A stretch of DNA of 64,000 bases from S5-327 sp965248065 (GCA_965248065.1 OZ252088.1:1302001-1366000); one strand, 5' to 3'. Positions 1-9,136 are shown, numbered from the stretch's first letter. Notes: generated from the letters alone by a model not told the origin. Translations and numbers: made by a program.

Positions 1-1
1 G

Positions 2-292
2 CTCCAAGAGCGCTACCGGACGCTGCCGATCAAGCACAAAGGGAGCGTCTACAACACGGACCTCATCTTCCACATGGAGCTCGGCTACATGCTCGACGTG
101 TCCGAGACGATCGTGGCCTCCGGCCTGCTCAGAAGGGAGAGTAGAGGGGCGCACTTCCGCCGCGACATGCGCGAGCGGAACGACAAGGACTGGCTGAAGC
201 ACACCACCGCTCGCTACGACGAGGATGGGCCGAAGGTGGACACGCTGCCGGTGACGATGACGCGCTGGGAACCCCAGGCGAGGGTCTACTAG
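2..292 (+). CDS. sdhA: Succinate dehydrogenase flavoprotein subunit, C-terminal end (5' truncated by window)
   Basis: An open frame enters from the left edge and ends at a stop at 290-292. It reads LQERYRTLPIKHKGSVYNTDL, then a stretch with RRESRGAHFRRDMRERND and DWLKHT. The ESRGAHxRxDxxxRxDxxWLKHT pattern is characteristic of the C-terminal helical domain of succinate dehydrogenase / fumarate reductase flavoproteins, where the Arg and His help shape the active site. The FAD domain lies outside the window. The iron-sulfur subunit gene follows 168 bp downstream on the same strand, which supports the assignment. Fumarate reductase cannot be excluded from this fragment. Confidence 0.88.
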   Translation, partial: LQERYRTLPIKHKGSVYNTDLIFHMELGYMLDVSETIVASGLLRRESRGAHFRRDMRERNDKDWLKHTTARYDEDGPKVDTLPVTMTRWEPQARVY

Positions 293-460
293 ATTGTCCG
301 GCTCCAAGCGTTTTCGGCCGGCGTTTCGCTTGACGAGAGCGTCACGGCCATCGTTTCCGGATTACATCGGGGAGCGAGACCGCGACGGCGACAGCGACAA
401 ACGACATAAAGATGGTTCGCTCCCTTTGATTCCGCAGTCAGTTTAAAGAGGACCAATCAG

Positions 461-1417
461 ATGCAGGCTACAGTAAAGGTGCGGCGCTACGACCCGGAGA
501 CTTCGGACCAGCCGCGGTTCCAGGACTATCAGATTGAGACGCCGGATCATTTCACCGTGCTGGACACGCTGGTGAAGATCCGTGAGGAGGTCGACCCGAG
601 CCTTGCGCTGCGGTGCTCGTGCCGGGCGGCGATATGCGGCTCGTGCGCGATGCGCGTCGACGGCCAGGCGAGGCTTGCCTGCAACACGCGGCTCAGCTCG
701 GTGGTACGGGACGGCGGCGAGGTCACGGTCGAGCCGATGGGCAATCAGCGGGTCGTGAAAGACTTGGTGATCGACCTGCAGCTCTTCTGGGGCAAGGTGC
801 GGGCAGTGGAGCCCTACCTGCAGCCGGACGTGGAGCCAGAGGAGGAGTTCATCGCCTCCAACGAGTCGATGCTGAACCTCCTCACGCCAATGGGCTGCAT
901 TATGTGCGGCGCCTGCGTGTCCGACTGCACAGCCCTCGAGGTCGATAAGAACTTCTTGGGGCCTGCCGCCCTGGCCAAGTCCTACCGGTTCGTCGCCGAC
1001 CCTCGCGATGACAAGGCGAAGCAACGCCTAGACACGTTGAACGAGTATGGCGGCGTGTGGGACTGCACGCGCTGCTACATGTGCGTGGAGGTCTGCCCCA
1101 AAGGCGTCGCGCCCATGGACCGAATCATGGAGTTGCGGGACTCGCTGATGCAGGCCGGCGTCACGAACACGCCGGGGGCGCGCCATGTGGAGTCTTTCGC
1201 CAAATCGGTCGCGAGGTCGGGGTGGTTGGACGAAACGATGCTGGCGGTCGATTCCTGGGGCAAGTTCAACGTGCCCAAGCTGGTCGGCGAGGCGCCCCTT
1301 GGCCTGCGGGTGTTGCGTCGCGGCAAGTTCCCGTTGCCCGGCCTCCTCCACCACAAGCGGCCCGGACACCAGAACGTCCGCCGGTTGTTCGAGCGGTTGG
1401 GCGCCCTCGACAACTAG
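461..1417 (+). CDS. sdhB: Succinate dehydrogenase iron-sulfur subunit
   Basis: 318 residues that carry electrons from SdhA-bound FAD to the quinone site. Three clusters are visible. The plant-type [2Fe-2S] site uses C54, C59, C62 and C74. The second group is C146, C149, C152 and C156 in CIMCGACVSDC. The third is C202, C205, C208 and C212 in CTRCYMCVEVCPKG, which ends in the usual CP. The protein is longer than proteobacterial SdhB (about 240), with a C-terminal tail rich in basic residues. The start is supported by AAAGAGGAC about 10 nt upstream. Its neighbours are the sdhA end upstream and a CCG-domain subunit 37 bp downstream, as in type E complexes. Confidence 0.95.
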   Translation: MQATVKVRRYDPETSDQPRFQDYQIETPDHFTVLDTLVKIREEVDPSLALRCSCRAAICGSCAMRVDGQARLACNTRLSSVVRDGGEVTVEPMGNQRVVKDLVIDLQLFWGKVRAVEPYLQPDVEPEEEFIASNESMLNLLTPMGCIMCGACVSDCTALEVDKNFLGPAALAKSYRFVADPRDDKAKQRLDTLNEYGGVWDCTRCYMCVEVCPKGVAPMDRIMELRDSLMQAGVTNTPGARHVESFAKSVARSGWLDETMLAVDSWGKFNVPKLVGEAPLGLRVLRRGKFPLPGLLHHKRPGHQNVRRLFERLGALDN

Positions 1418-1454
1418 CCTTGGCCCACCGTCTGATTACGAGCAAGGAGCAACG

Positions 1455-2342
1455 ATGAAGTACGCCTTCTATCCAGGATGTGTATCTCGCGGCGGAGCGC
1501 CGGAGCTTTACGCGTCCACGATGGCCATCGCGGGAAAGCTGGGCATCGAGCTCGAGGAGATCGTGGGCGCCGCCTGCACGGGTGCCGGCGTTCTCCAAGA
1601 GAAGGGCTTGAAGCTGGGCGACACGCTGAACGCGCGGACCTTTGCGATGGCGGAGCGGATGGGGCTTACGACGGTCCTCAATATCTGCTCGACCTGCCAG
1701 GGCGTGATGGCGCAGGCGAACCACCGCCTGCTCGCCGATCCGGACTATCTGGCCGAGATCAACGAGGAGCTCAAGCCGGAGAGACTCGAATACACCGGCA
1801 GGGTGGTGATCAAGCATCTTGCATGGGTGATCGTCGAGGAGGTTGGCATTGACGTGCTGAAGAGCCTCGTCACCAACCCGCTGCCGAATCTCAAGGTGGC
1901 GCCGTTCTACGGGTGCTACATCCTTCGGCCGTCCTGGGCGCTGGGCCTCGACGAGAACCCCGGCCGCGAGCAGTACCTAGAGCAGATTATCGAGGCGTGC
2001 GGCGCCGAGCCGGTGAATTTTCCCGGTAGGACCAAGTGTTGCGGCTTCCCAATCATGCTCATCAACGAACGGAACTCAATGGCGATGGTCGCGAACCACA
2101 CCGCGAGCGCCCACGAGCACGGGGCGGATGCAATGGTCACCCCATGCCCGCTCTGTCATCTGAACCTGGACGGTCAGCAGCCCAAGGCGGCGGCGCAGCG
2201 GGGGCAGAAGATCAACCTGCCGATCCTTCACCTCCCGCAGATGATTGGCCTCGCGATGGGGCTGTCTCCCAAGCGGTTGGGTATGGGCCAGCACATCGTG
2301 AGCACCAAGCCGCTCTTGGAGAAGGCGAGCCTTCGGGCCTAG
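1455..2342 (+). CDS. CCG-domain (HdrB-like) third subunit of type E succinate dehydrogenase
   Basis: 295 residues with two cysteine-rich CCG motifs, the domain of heterodisulfide reductase subunit B and of SdhE in type E succinate:quinone reductases. It replaces the haem-bearing membrane anchors SdhC/SdhD, none of which follow here. The second motif is complete: C154, C195-C196-G and C231/C234 (CPLC). The first motif has C9, C78 and C81, but the central pair is A40-C41 instead of CC, so the first metal site may be altered. The start at 1455 follows AAGGAG in GAGCAAGGAGCAACG; the same frame is open further upstream, but that part overlaps sdhB. The membrane interaction is inferred from the family. 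Confidence 0.85.
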   Translation: MKYAFYPGCVSRGGAPELYASTMAIAGKLGIELEEIVGAACTGAGVLQEKGLKLGDTLNARTFAMAERMGLTTVLNICSTCQGVMAQANHRLLADPDYLAEINEELKPERLEYTGRVVIKHLAWVIVEEVGIDVLKSLVTNPLPNLKVAPFYGCYILRPSWALGLDENPGREQYLEQIIEACGAEPVNFPGRTKCCGFPIMLINERNSMAMVANHTASAHEHGADAMVTPCPLCHLNLDGQQPKAAAQRGQKINLPILHLPQMIGLAMGLSPKRLGMGQHIVSTKPLLEKASLRA

Positions 2343-2995
2343 CTGACGAAGCCGATGTCGGCCTCGTAGGCCGACATAATCTCGCCGGCGAGGTCTTGGA
2401 GGGACTCGAAAGGGTCGGGGCCGGGAGGGATGTCCTCTTCAGCCTCGCCTTCCGTGAAGTCTTCGACGGCCTCCTCCTGTGAGCGGTTGAAGGCATTGCG
2501 CAGGACGAGAGCCGCCGAGCGCTGGACGCGCGCCAGGATGAGGCCGTACTCGAAGCTCATACTGAGGGCGTTCTGGGCTGTCTCCGTATCGGCGTGTCCG
2601 CTTTCTCCATCTTCGAGGGCCTTGAGAAGTTGGTCGATGAAGTCCTCCGGTTCGAGGGGCTCCATCGAGCTCCTGGCGGCTGCGACCCGCTCTTCGAGTG
2701 GACCCCGGCACTCCTCGATGATGTGCTCGACTTGGTCCGGGTGCGTCTGCTCCAACACTGGCTCGATGCGCGCAGGGAAATCGACGCCGACCGCGCACCC
2801 GAGCGCGAACGCGCCGACAGTCGCCTCCGAAAGCGGCCCGCCGTCGTAGAAAGGCTCGCCGTCGTGCTCGTGGGCCGGAAGGCCCTCCAGGTAGAGGGCG
2901 ACAACCACGTCGGTGAAGGCGATGGGGCCGCCGTCGGCGTCATCGTGGGGGTCGCGGGATTCCAGGGGGATGATGCGGTCAGACATGGACGCCAT
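2339..2995 (-). CDS. Acidic protein of unknown function
   Basis: 218 residues, strongly acidic and without membrane segments, cysteine clusters or a domain I recognise. The start is taken at MASMSDRIIPLESRD; a second in-frame ATG lies three codons in (2986), and neither has a clear Shine-Dalgarno. The middle part (about 90-150) is predicted helical, with EHIIEECRGPLEERVAAARS, and the C-terminal 40 residues are very acidic (EEAVEDFTEGEAEEDIPPG). It converges on the CCG subunit gene and the two stop codons overlap in the shared tetranucleotide CTAG. The even codon composition and lack of stops suggest a real gene, but no function can be offered. Confidence 0.6.
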   Translation of the reverse strand: MASMSDRIIPLESRDPHDDADGGPIAFTDVVVALYLEGLPAHEHDGEPFYDGGPLSEATVGAFALGCAVGVDFPARIEPVLEQTHPDQVEHIIEECRGPLEERVAAARSSMEPLEPEDFIDQLLKALEDGESGHADTETAQNALSMSFEYGLILARVQRSAALVLRNAFNRSQEEAVEDFTEGEAEEDIPPGPDPFESLQDLAGEIMSAYEADIGFVS

Positions 2996-3027
2996 TGTAG
3001 AGGAGTAGGCCGGATTTGGGGGCGGGT

Positions 3028-3056
3028 CCTCCTTCCCTAAGTCCCCACGCACAATG
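3028..3056 (+). repeat. Left copy of direct repeat bracketing the DUF3999/DUF2339 pair
   Basis: CCTCCTTCCCTAAGTCC (3028-3044) is followed by ACGCACAATG. The same 17-mer and the ACGCACAATG tail recur at 7016-7043, just beyond the other end of the gene pair, differing by a short CC/A change between the two blocks. Confidence 0.7.
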
Positions 3057-3101
3057 GCCCCTTCTTCAATCCTCCCCCGCATGTGGACAGGAGGACCTGC
3101 G

Positions 3102-4436
3102 TTACTGCGGGGCCTGCGGCGGAGGCAGCGTTCCCTTGAGCTGCCGGACGATGCTGGCCAGGAATGCCCCGATGAGCAGGGCTGCAATCGCTACAATGGT
3201 GGGGAGCAGCCAAGGGTAACGTTCGGTGAAGGGTTTGGGCGGCTGGGCAGGCACGGCGAATGCCGGGTTCTGAGTGTGCGGTCCCAAAACTGCGACGGGA
3301 AGTCCCTCGGTGACCAGGTAAGGGAAGACTCGCTCTAGGTCATAGGATGGCGCGGACGCATCCGGGTTGTCGTAGAACAGCCGGTAGGACTGGCCCGGGT
3401 CTGCGGAGAACACCAGCTTCCTCACGAAGCCGCTGGCCTGTGCGCCTTCCACCGGCAGCGGCGGATTGTCTTCGTTGGCGATGGTGACCCGGTAATACCG
3501 GTACCGGGACTCTCCAAAACCGATGGACAGGTCGCTGCCAACAAACTTGGGTGTGTCGAAGTCGTAGAGCGTCTCGTTGCCTTGCACGGTGCGCCAGGTC
3601 GTCAGGTCGTCGCTTCCCTCCAACGACACCCGGCGGTGGAAGTTGCTTTCAGGAATGTCCAGTTCGATGCTGTTGGCCGGAAACCCGGCGCTAGCTCCGT
3701 CCAACAGTAAGACGGTCTCCTTCCGCTCCGGGTCATCCTCCCGTCCGGCGACCACCAACGGTAGAGTGGCGCGCCGGGGCTCCAGCCGCCGGGCGAAGAA
3801 GACCACGCCCCCGTGGATATTCAGTGGCCCCAGTCCCTCGTCGGTGATCCCCACCCTGAGAAAGCGTGCAGTGCTGTCTGGGTAGGTCACGCGGGTGTCC
3901 CTAGCCGTGAAGCCGCGTTCCTCGACGGTAAGGTCGAAGATGACACTGCTGCTCCGCAGAGTCCGCCAGGACTCTCCGTCATCGCTGCCTTCGATCGCGA
4001 CCTGTCTTTGAAAGTTCTGCGAAGAGGTCTGAATCTCCAGTTCGTTATGAAGAGCTCCGTCCGAGAGCAGGTCCAGAACAAAGCTCGTGTGCCGCCCGGC
4101 GGCGTGACCAAGGTCGCGCATCTTCGCCGCCACCGCCGCTCTTCGTTGGTCGCCCGACTCCACCAGCAGCTTATAAGGCTCTTCCCTGCCCTCTCGCTGC
4201 CCGGTGACGCGGAGGTCTCGCAGCGCAGGGGAGGCGTGGGCGTACACCTCCGGGTCCAACTCCATCTCCACTAGACCAGGTCCCATGAAGTTGTCGGGCA
4301 GCATGGCCTGCTTGTAGAAGCGCCAGTCTTTCTCGGTGAAAGCTGCGAATAGCGGGAACGCGGTCAGCAGCGCCGCCAGCACCGAGAGGGCGGCCAGCGC
4401 GAGACGCGGCGCCGTTACCTTAGGTCCGCCGGTCAA
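3102..4436 (-). CDS. DUF3999-family exported membrane-anchored protein
   Basis: 444 residues. An N-terminal hydrophobic signal/anchor (about 10-32) is followed by a large extracytoplasmic region with two discoidin-like beta repeats. Both contain a VxxEGSDDxxxWRT pattern (near 148 and 275), the recurring unit of DUF3999 proteins. A C-terminal transmembrane helix (YPWLLPTIVAIAALLIGAFL) is followed by a basic tail. The start is a TTG overlapping the end of the upstream DUF2339 gene by 17 nt, with AGAGGG in front of it, so the two are translationally coupled. DUF3999 and DUF2339 genes are often adjacent, and a shared role in the envelope is inferred. The molecular function is unknown. Confidence 0.8.
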   Translation of the reverse strand: MTGGPKVTAPRLALAALSVLAALLTAFPLFAAFTEKDWRFYKQAMLPDNFMGPGLVEMELDPEVYAHASPALRDLRVTGQREGREEPYKLLVESGDQRRAAVAAKMRDLGHAAGRHTSFVLDLLSDGALHNELEIQTSSQNFQRQVAIEGSDDGESWRTLRSSSVIFDLTVEERGFTARDTRVTYPDSTARFLRVGITDEGLGPLNIHGGVVFFARRLEPRRATLPLVVAGREDDPERKETVLLLDGASAGFPANSIELDIPESNFHRRVSLEGSDDLTTWRTVQGNETLYDFDTPKFVGSDLSIGFGESRYRYYRVTIANEDNPPLPVEGAQASGFVRKLVFSADPGQSYRLFYDNPDASAPSYDLERVFPYLVTEGLPVAVLGPHTQNPAFAVPAQPPKPFTERYPWLLPTIVAIAALLIGAFLASIVRQLKGTLPPPQAPQ

Positions 4437-6921
4437 AGAGGAACCCTCTGATGGCCTGGCTGTAGCGTTGGTAAACCAGGCCCGTTCCCAGAAGGAGGAC
4501 TCCCAGGGTCACGAAGGCCGCGACCCGATACCCTCGCTCCAGGAGGAAGACGTCGAATACGAACAGCTTGGCCACCGGGATTGCCAGCAGCGCCATTCCT
4601 GTCAGCCTGACCTTGGTGGACCGCAGGACGATTCCGGCGCCGATTACCCCGATGGAGTAGACAGCCCAGAGCACCGTTAGCGATAGATGCTTCGCGCTGA
4701 GGTAGTCCTCTCCCACCCGGACCTCAAGGCTGCCAAAGTAGTGCAGGATTTCTTGGCTCAAGGCCCACACCCCCACCAGGTTGGCGGCCGCGAGTAGAAC
4801 TTGCCATGCATATGCTTCTGTTTCGGGCATTCGCGGCGATTCCCGCCGAAACCAGTAGGCCGTTCCCAGCAGCGCCGCAAGAACGAGGAAGAAGGTAAGG
4901 AATTGGATGTTCAGAAAGGCAGTGAAGGTCAACGGGTCCAGTATGACCCGCTCGGTGTCCCCCAAGAGCTTGAGCACGGCAAGACCCATCAGGACCAGCC
5001 CCGCCCATCTGACCAGGAGCAATCTGCGGCCCAGTCCCACCGCCATCAGTATGAAGGCGTACATGGTGAACATGACCGTCAGGGACAGTTCCGTGGCGTT
5101 GTTTAAGCTCTGCAACTGTTCGAAGCTGGGATCTTCCATCCCTTGGCCCCGGCTGTCGAAGTAATTGACTATCTCCAAACTGAGGAGCGCCAGAGTGAGC
5201 AGGTTGGCTATTCCAAAGAGCGTTGGAGCGGCATATTGCTCTTGCCGCATCAGCACGGCGCGGTTCCGCCAGTAGAGAAAGCCGGCGGCGTAGAACGCGG
5301 CAATCACAGCCAGAAATACAGGGAAGCGTTCGTTGATGACCGGTCGGAAATCGTCCAGATTGACCCCGACATCAAACAGGGCCAGGTGCGCCACCGACAG
5401 GGCCACTGCCCCCAGCCCGAACGCACGCGTCGGCCATCGGCCCAGCGTGAACCCGGACCAGACCAGCACCCCCCCCTGCGCCGCCCAGGCAACGGTCACC
5501 CAGACCCCGCTGAGCTGCAGCGGCACGGCGATGGTCAGGAACACCAGCGCCACCGGCAGGGCAATCAGCGCTATCTCAGGAGGGGCGCCGGGCCGCTTGA
5601 CCGCTGCGTATGCAGTCAAGCCATAGAATAGGGCCAGCCCCAAGGCTATCGGCCCCAACCAGACCACGCGGTCCTCTCCCAAGATGCCCACGGTCAGCGC
5701 GAAGTATGCGGTGGCGTTGATGGCCACCAGGCCCATATCAAGCGGTGTGGGGATCCGCCGCCACAGCAGGTGGAATAGCGTGGTTGCCCCGGCGAATATC
5801 AGAAAAATTGCCGTAAGTGCAATCTGGATCAGGACTGGTCCGTAGTCTGGAAATGCGGCCAGTCCGTAGGTGAGGACTGCGTAAGAGCCGGCCCATCCCA
5901 GGAGGATGAACCACCGCCAGTTGCGGAAGGTCGAGACTCCTAGAATCCCCAGGTCAACCAACACAATGTAGACCAGCAGCAGCCGGATGTCGGGCAGATC
6001 AGGTCCCAGCAGCACCGGAGCCAGGAAAGCCCCGACGACGCCCAACAGGGCGATGACCATCGATTCGTACCGGAGGGCCAGCAGCCCGGCCAGGGCGACC
6101 ACCAGCGCCATGAAGAGGAACGCTGCATCGGGGCGCAGCAGCTGGTACAGGCCGAAGGAGGCGTAGATGGATAGGTAGAGGATTGCAGCCCCGCTCGCCG
6201 TCACGGGTTGCGCCCACACGGGAATGCGCCGCTGGGCATATTCCCCCACGCCTAGCAGGGCTATCCCCAACCCGATGCCCAGGGCGATTCGTCCGGTGTT
6301 GCCAATCCAGTTGTTGTCGAAGGCCAGCTTCAGGAAGAAGCCGATGCCCAACACCAGGGCCACCGCTCCGATGATGGCGAACCAGTTCCTGCCGAGCACC
6401 TGCTCCCAGTCGATTGAGACCTTCCGAAACCCGGCGTCGCCGCCGGAAGCCCTTCCGGCGCCGGGTGGAGGCGAGGGCGGCGAACCACCCAACGCCCCGG
6501 GACTGGCACCGGCATAAGCGCCCACCGAAGCTGGCCGAAGGCTGGACGGTGTTTCGTTCGGCGGCCGTGTGGATTCTGCGACGCGAGGCTGGTCCGGCAC
6601 CGGAGCCTCCGGCGGGTATCCAGGTGTGGCCGTGGGCGGAGGCGAGTCGGGGGCGAGAGTGGTTGGCGCTTCCTGGCCGAGCTCCAGTTGGGCTATCCGG
6701 TCTTGGAGGCGGTCGAGGAGCAACCCAGCTTCTCGGAGTTGGCTTCTCACCGACGCCAGCTCCCCCTGAAAGGCCCGCCGCTCTTCCTCCTCGACCGCCC
6801 CAGTGGGGGATTCCGAACCTGGGCCTTGGACAGAGGTCAAGCTACCGCCGCACCTGGCGCAGAAGGAGTTGCCAGCTAGGTTCGACTGTCGGCAATTGGG
6901 GCAGGTAATCTCGCCGGACAT
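4420..6921 (-). CDS. DUF2339 polytopic membrane protein with N-terminal zinc ribbon
   Basis: 833 residues. The start at 6921 has GGGAAGGGG just upstream; the same frame runs further upstream but that part looks non-coding. Residues 7-24 form a zinc ribbon (C7, C10, C21, C24). A short coiled coil (about 50-85) and a Pro/Ser/Gly-rich linker (about 90-180) follow, then VLGRNWFAIIGAVALVLGIGFFLK begins the DUF2339 core. About 20 further hydrophobic segments fill the rest. It is followed by, and overlaps, the DUF3999 gene. The family has no assigned activity. The cytoplasmic zinc ribbon in front of a large multi-span membrane body suggests a sensing or scaffolding role, which is speculation. Confidence 0.85.
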   Translation of the reverse strand: MSGEITCPNCRQSNLAGNSFCARCGGSLTSVQGPGSESPTGAVEEEERRAFQGELASVRSQLREAGLLLDRLQDRIAQLELGQEAPTTLAPDSPPPTATPGYPPEAPVPDQPRVAESTRPPNETPSSLRPASVGAYAGASPGALGGSPPSPPPGAGRASGGDAGFRKVSIDWEQVLGRNWFAIIGAVALVLGIGFFLKLAFDNNWIGNTGRIALGIGLGIALLGVGEYAQRRIPVWAQPVTASGAAILYLSIYASFGLYQLLRPDAAFLFMALVVALAGLLALRYESMVIALLGVVGAFLAPVLLGPDLPDIRLLLVYIVLVDLGILGVSTFRNWRWFILLGWAGSYAVLTYGLAAFPDYGPVLIQIALTAIFLIFAGATTLFHLLWRRIPTPLDMGLVAINATAYFALTVGILGEDRVVWLGPIALGLALFYGLTAYAAVKRPGAPPEIALIALPVALVFLTIAVPLQLSGVWVTVAWAAQGGVLVWSGFTLGRWPTRAFGLGAVALSVAHLALFDVGVNLDDFRPVINERFPVFLAVIAAFYAAGFLYWRNRAVLMRQEQYAAPTLFGIANLLTLALLSLEIVNYFDSRGQGMEDPSFEQLQSLNNATELSLTVMFTMYAFILMAVGLGRRLLLVRWAGLVLMGLAVLKLLGDTERVILDPLTFTAFLNIQFLTFFLVLAALLGTAYWFRRESPRMPETEAYAWQVLLAAANLVGVWALSQEILHYFGSLEVRVGEDYLSAKHLSLTVLWAVYSIGVIGAGIVLRSTKVRLTGMALLAIPVAKLFVFDVFLLERGYRVAAFVTLGVLLLGTGLVYQRYSQAIRGFLFDRRT

Positions 6922-7015
6922 CCGCCCCTTCCCTTCTAAGACCTGAGGCCTGACTATACCACCTCCGTGCCGTACTCCCATCCTCGAATGGAAACCGCAA
7001 GGCTTCCACGTTCGC

Positions 7016-7043
7016 CCTCCTTCCCTAAGTCCAACGCACAATG
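7016..7043 (+). repeat. Right copy of direct repeat bracketing the DUF3999/DUF2339 pair
   Basis: Second copy of CCTCCTTCCCTAAGTCC followed by AACGCACAATG, in the same orientation as the copy at 3028. It lies between the DUF2339 start and the divergent SDR gene. Confidence 0.7.
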
Positions 7044-7149
7044 AGGGAAGGGGCTTAGCGTTCCTCCCGGTGGGATCGGACATGCAGTCCTTCTTGCCGC
7101 GGGGGAGTGGTAGGCTCCCGTCTAGATTAGGTTGGAGATGGAGGGGCGG

Positions 7150-7980
7150 ATGGCTACCGAATCGCTTGCCGGGAAGGTCGCGATTGTGACGGGGGCTGGG
7201 AGCAGCCGAGGGATGGGGCGCGTGATGGCGCTGGCGCTAGTCGGGGCAGGCGCTCACGTCGCAATGCTGGACGTCGACGCCAACTCGCTGGAGCTGACCG
7301 TCAACGAGGCCCGCGAGCTCGGGGGCGACGACGCGGCGATGCCTATCGTGGCGGACATCAGCGATTGGGGCGATGCGCAGCGCGCGGTCAGGGAGACAAT
7401 CGATGGTCTCGGCGGCTTGCACGTCCTGGTCAACCACGCCGGGGTCAACGCCCGCTTGGCTGGTCTACCTGAAGACGAGCATCCTCCTTTCTGGGAGCTG
7501 CCAACCGACGTGTGGTTCCGCACGGTGGCCGTCAACGTGAGCGGTCCGTTCCTCATGGCGCGGGCGGCGGTGGGGCACATGGCGGCGCAGGGCTGGGGCA
7601 GGGTGATTGGGGTGACGACGAACCTGGACACGATGATTCGAAGCCTGCCGTACGGGCCGACGAAGGCCGCGCACGAGGCGCTCGTGGCTTGCATGGCCCC
7701 CGAGGTGGAGGGGACAGGCGTGACGGTGAACGCGCTGCTGCCGGGCGGCGGCACGAACACGAATTTCGGCGGCGCCGGGCCCGGCGACCCGGACAGGCTC
7801 GAACCCGAGATTATGGGCCCGCCGGCGGTTTGGCTGGCGTCCGACGCGTCGGCTGGCGTGAACGGCATGCGCATCATCGCGATGCATTGGGACGCAGGGC
7901 GGCCTGCCGAGGAGAACCTGGCTGCGGCAGGCGCGCCTGCCGCGTGGCCGCAACTCGGCCGCCAGCCCAGGAGCGGGTAG
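7150..7980 (+). CDS. Short-chain dehydrogenase/reductase
   Basis: 276 residues of classical SDR fold. The NAD(P)-binding motif TGAGSSRGMG lies near residue 13. D39-type acidic residue (MLDVDAN) after strand 2 suggests NAD preference. The NHAG motif is present in place of NNAG, and the catalytic YGPTK (YxxxK) is visible. The usual Ser before it is less clear (TTNLDTMIRSLPYGPTK). The C-terminus extends about 25 residues past the usual end with a low-complexity Ala/Pro tail. The start at 7150 is chosen because GGAGGGG lies 7 nt upstream; ATG 7138 and TTG 7132 are in-frame alternatives. Substrate is unknown. An amidohydrolase gene converges from the right. Confidence 0.85.
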   Translation: MATESLAGKVAIVTGAGSSRGMGRVMALALVGAGAHVAMLDVDANSLELTVNEARELGGDDAAMPIVADISDWGDAQRAVRETIDGLGGLHVLVNHAGVNARLAGLPEDEHPPFWELPTDVWFRTVAVNVSGPFLMARAAVGHMAAQGWGRVIGVTTNLDTMIRSLPYGPTKAAHEALVACMAPEVEGTGVTVNALLPGGGTNTNFGGAGPGDPDRLEPEIMGPPAVWLASDASAGVNGMRIIAMHWDAGRPAEENLAAAGAPAAWPQLGRQPRSG

Positions 7981-8024
7981 CCCCTACCCCCGGCCCCTCT
8001 CCCGTCTGCGGGGGAGGGGGCCGC

Positions 8025-9104
8025 CTAGAGGCCGTAGAACGCCTTGGGGTTGTCGTGGGTCATCTTCTCGACGACCGTCGCCGGGACTTCTTCGCGCTCT
8101 ACACGTTCTTCGAGCATGCGGCGGAACTCCAGCTCGTGGGAAGTGTCCTGATGGGTGTAGTCAGAGCCGATCAGGAGATTGTCCTCGCCGATGTAGTTCA
8201 GGATCATCGTGATGTCCTCGTCGACCTGGCACGCGACGTAGACGCGGTTGCTCTTGAAGATGTCGTCTTCGAGCTTGAACTCCAGCTTGCGGCCCGTCAC
8301 GTTGCTGGAGAGCTCATGGCGGTCGTAAAGGCGGCGGAGCTGGTAGTCGGCGAAGGGGACCCATGAGGCGCCTGACTCCACGCAACCGATGCGGAGCGTG
8401 GGGAAACGCGCGGGCAGGTTGTCTTCCAGCAGCGAGTAGACCCCGTTGATGGCGGGGGCCTTCGAGCGCAGGAGCCCGCGCCGCTCGTCCGGGGCGCCGC
8501 TGCCGGTGTGGAAGCAGATGGGCATATCGAGCCGTTCCGCCTCCTCATAGATAGGGAAGAAGTAGGGGTCGTTCGGCTGGAAGCCGACCTCGTCGTCCCC
8601 TTTCTTGAACACGCCGCAAGCCCCGTGGTCCTTGGCGAACCGGATCTCTTCGATAGAGGCCTCAATGTCCGCGAGCGCCGGTACACACACCCAGCGCAGG
8701 CGGCCCTTGGACTCGGCGCAGCGGTCCGCGAGCCATCGGTTGTAGCTGCGCGCGAGGGCGATCTGGGCCTCGGGCGTCGATGCGGGGACCTGGAGGAAGA
8801 ACGTGGGATAAATCACCTGGACGGCGGTGCCGAGCTCGTCCATGTGCCGGAGCCGCGCATCCACGTCCAGAAGCTCGCGGGCCTCGATCTTTGTTCCACT
8901 CTTGGCGTCGTTGCGAACCACGCGGCGGGTGCGAATGCCTTCGACGACCCAGTCCCGCAGCTGTGGGCGGTCCGGGGCGGCGTCGGGGTTGGGGTAGAGA
9001 TCGACGATGGGCTTGAAGCGTTGGTCCTCGGGCGGCATGTACTCCCATGTGGCCTCGGTCTCGTCGACGTGGGTATCGGCATCGATGACGCTGGTCAGGT
9101 TCAT
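8025..9104 (-). CDS. Amidohydrolase-family (Amidohydro_2) metal-dependent hydrolase/decarboxylase
   Basis: 359 residues. N-terminal DADTHVDE is the DxDxH-type entry to the TIM-barrel metal site. ICFHTGSG (about 205) supplies the strand-5/6 histidine, and LIGSDYTHQD (about 315) gives the conserved C-terminal Asp with its SDYPH-like context. This layout matches the ACMSD/LigW-like branch (PF04909), whose members decarboxylate or hydrolyse small carboxylic acids. The substrate cannot be read from sequence. AGGAG lies 8 nt before the ATG. It is one of four members of this family in the window (others at 42695, 52784 and 58679). Confidence 0.85.
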   Translation of the reverse strand: MNLTSVIDADTHVDETEATWEYMPPEDQRFKPIVDLYPNPDAAPDRPQLRDWVVEGIRTRRVVRNDAKSGTKIEARELLDVDARLRHMDELGTAVQVIYPTFFLQVPASTPEAQIALARSYNRWLADRCAESKGRLRWVCVPALADIEASIEEIRFAKDHGACGVFKKGDDEVGFQPNDPYFFPIYEEAERLDMPICFHTGSGAPDERRGLLRSKAPAINGVYSLLEDNLPARFPTLRIGCVESGASWVPFADYQLRRLYDRHELSSNVTGRKLEFKLEDDIFKSNRVYVACQVDEDITMILNYIGEDNLLIGSDYTHQDTSHELEFRRMLEERVEREEVPATVVEKMTHDNPKAFYGL

Positions 9105-9136
9105 ATCGCGGCTCCTGTGTTCCCTAAGCGCGGCGG

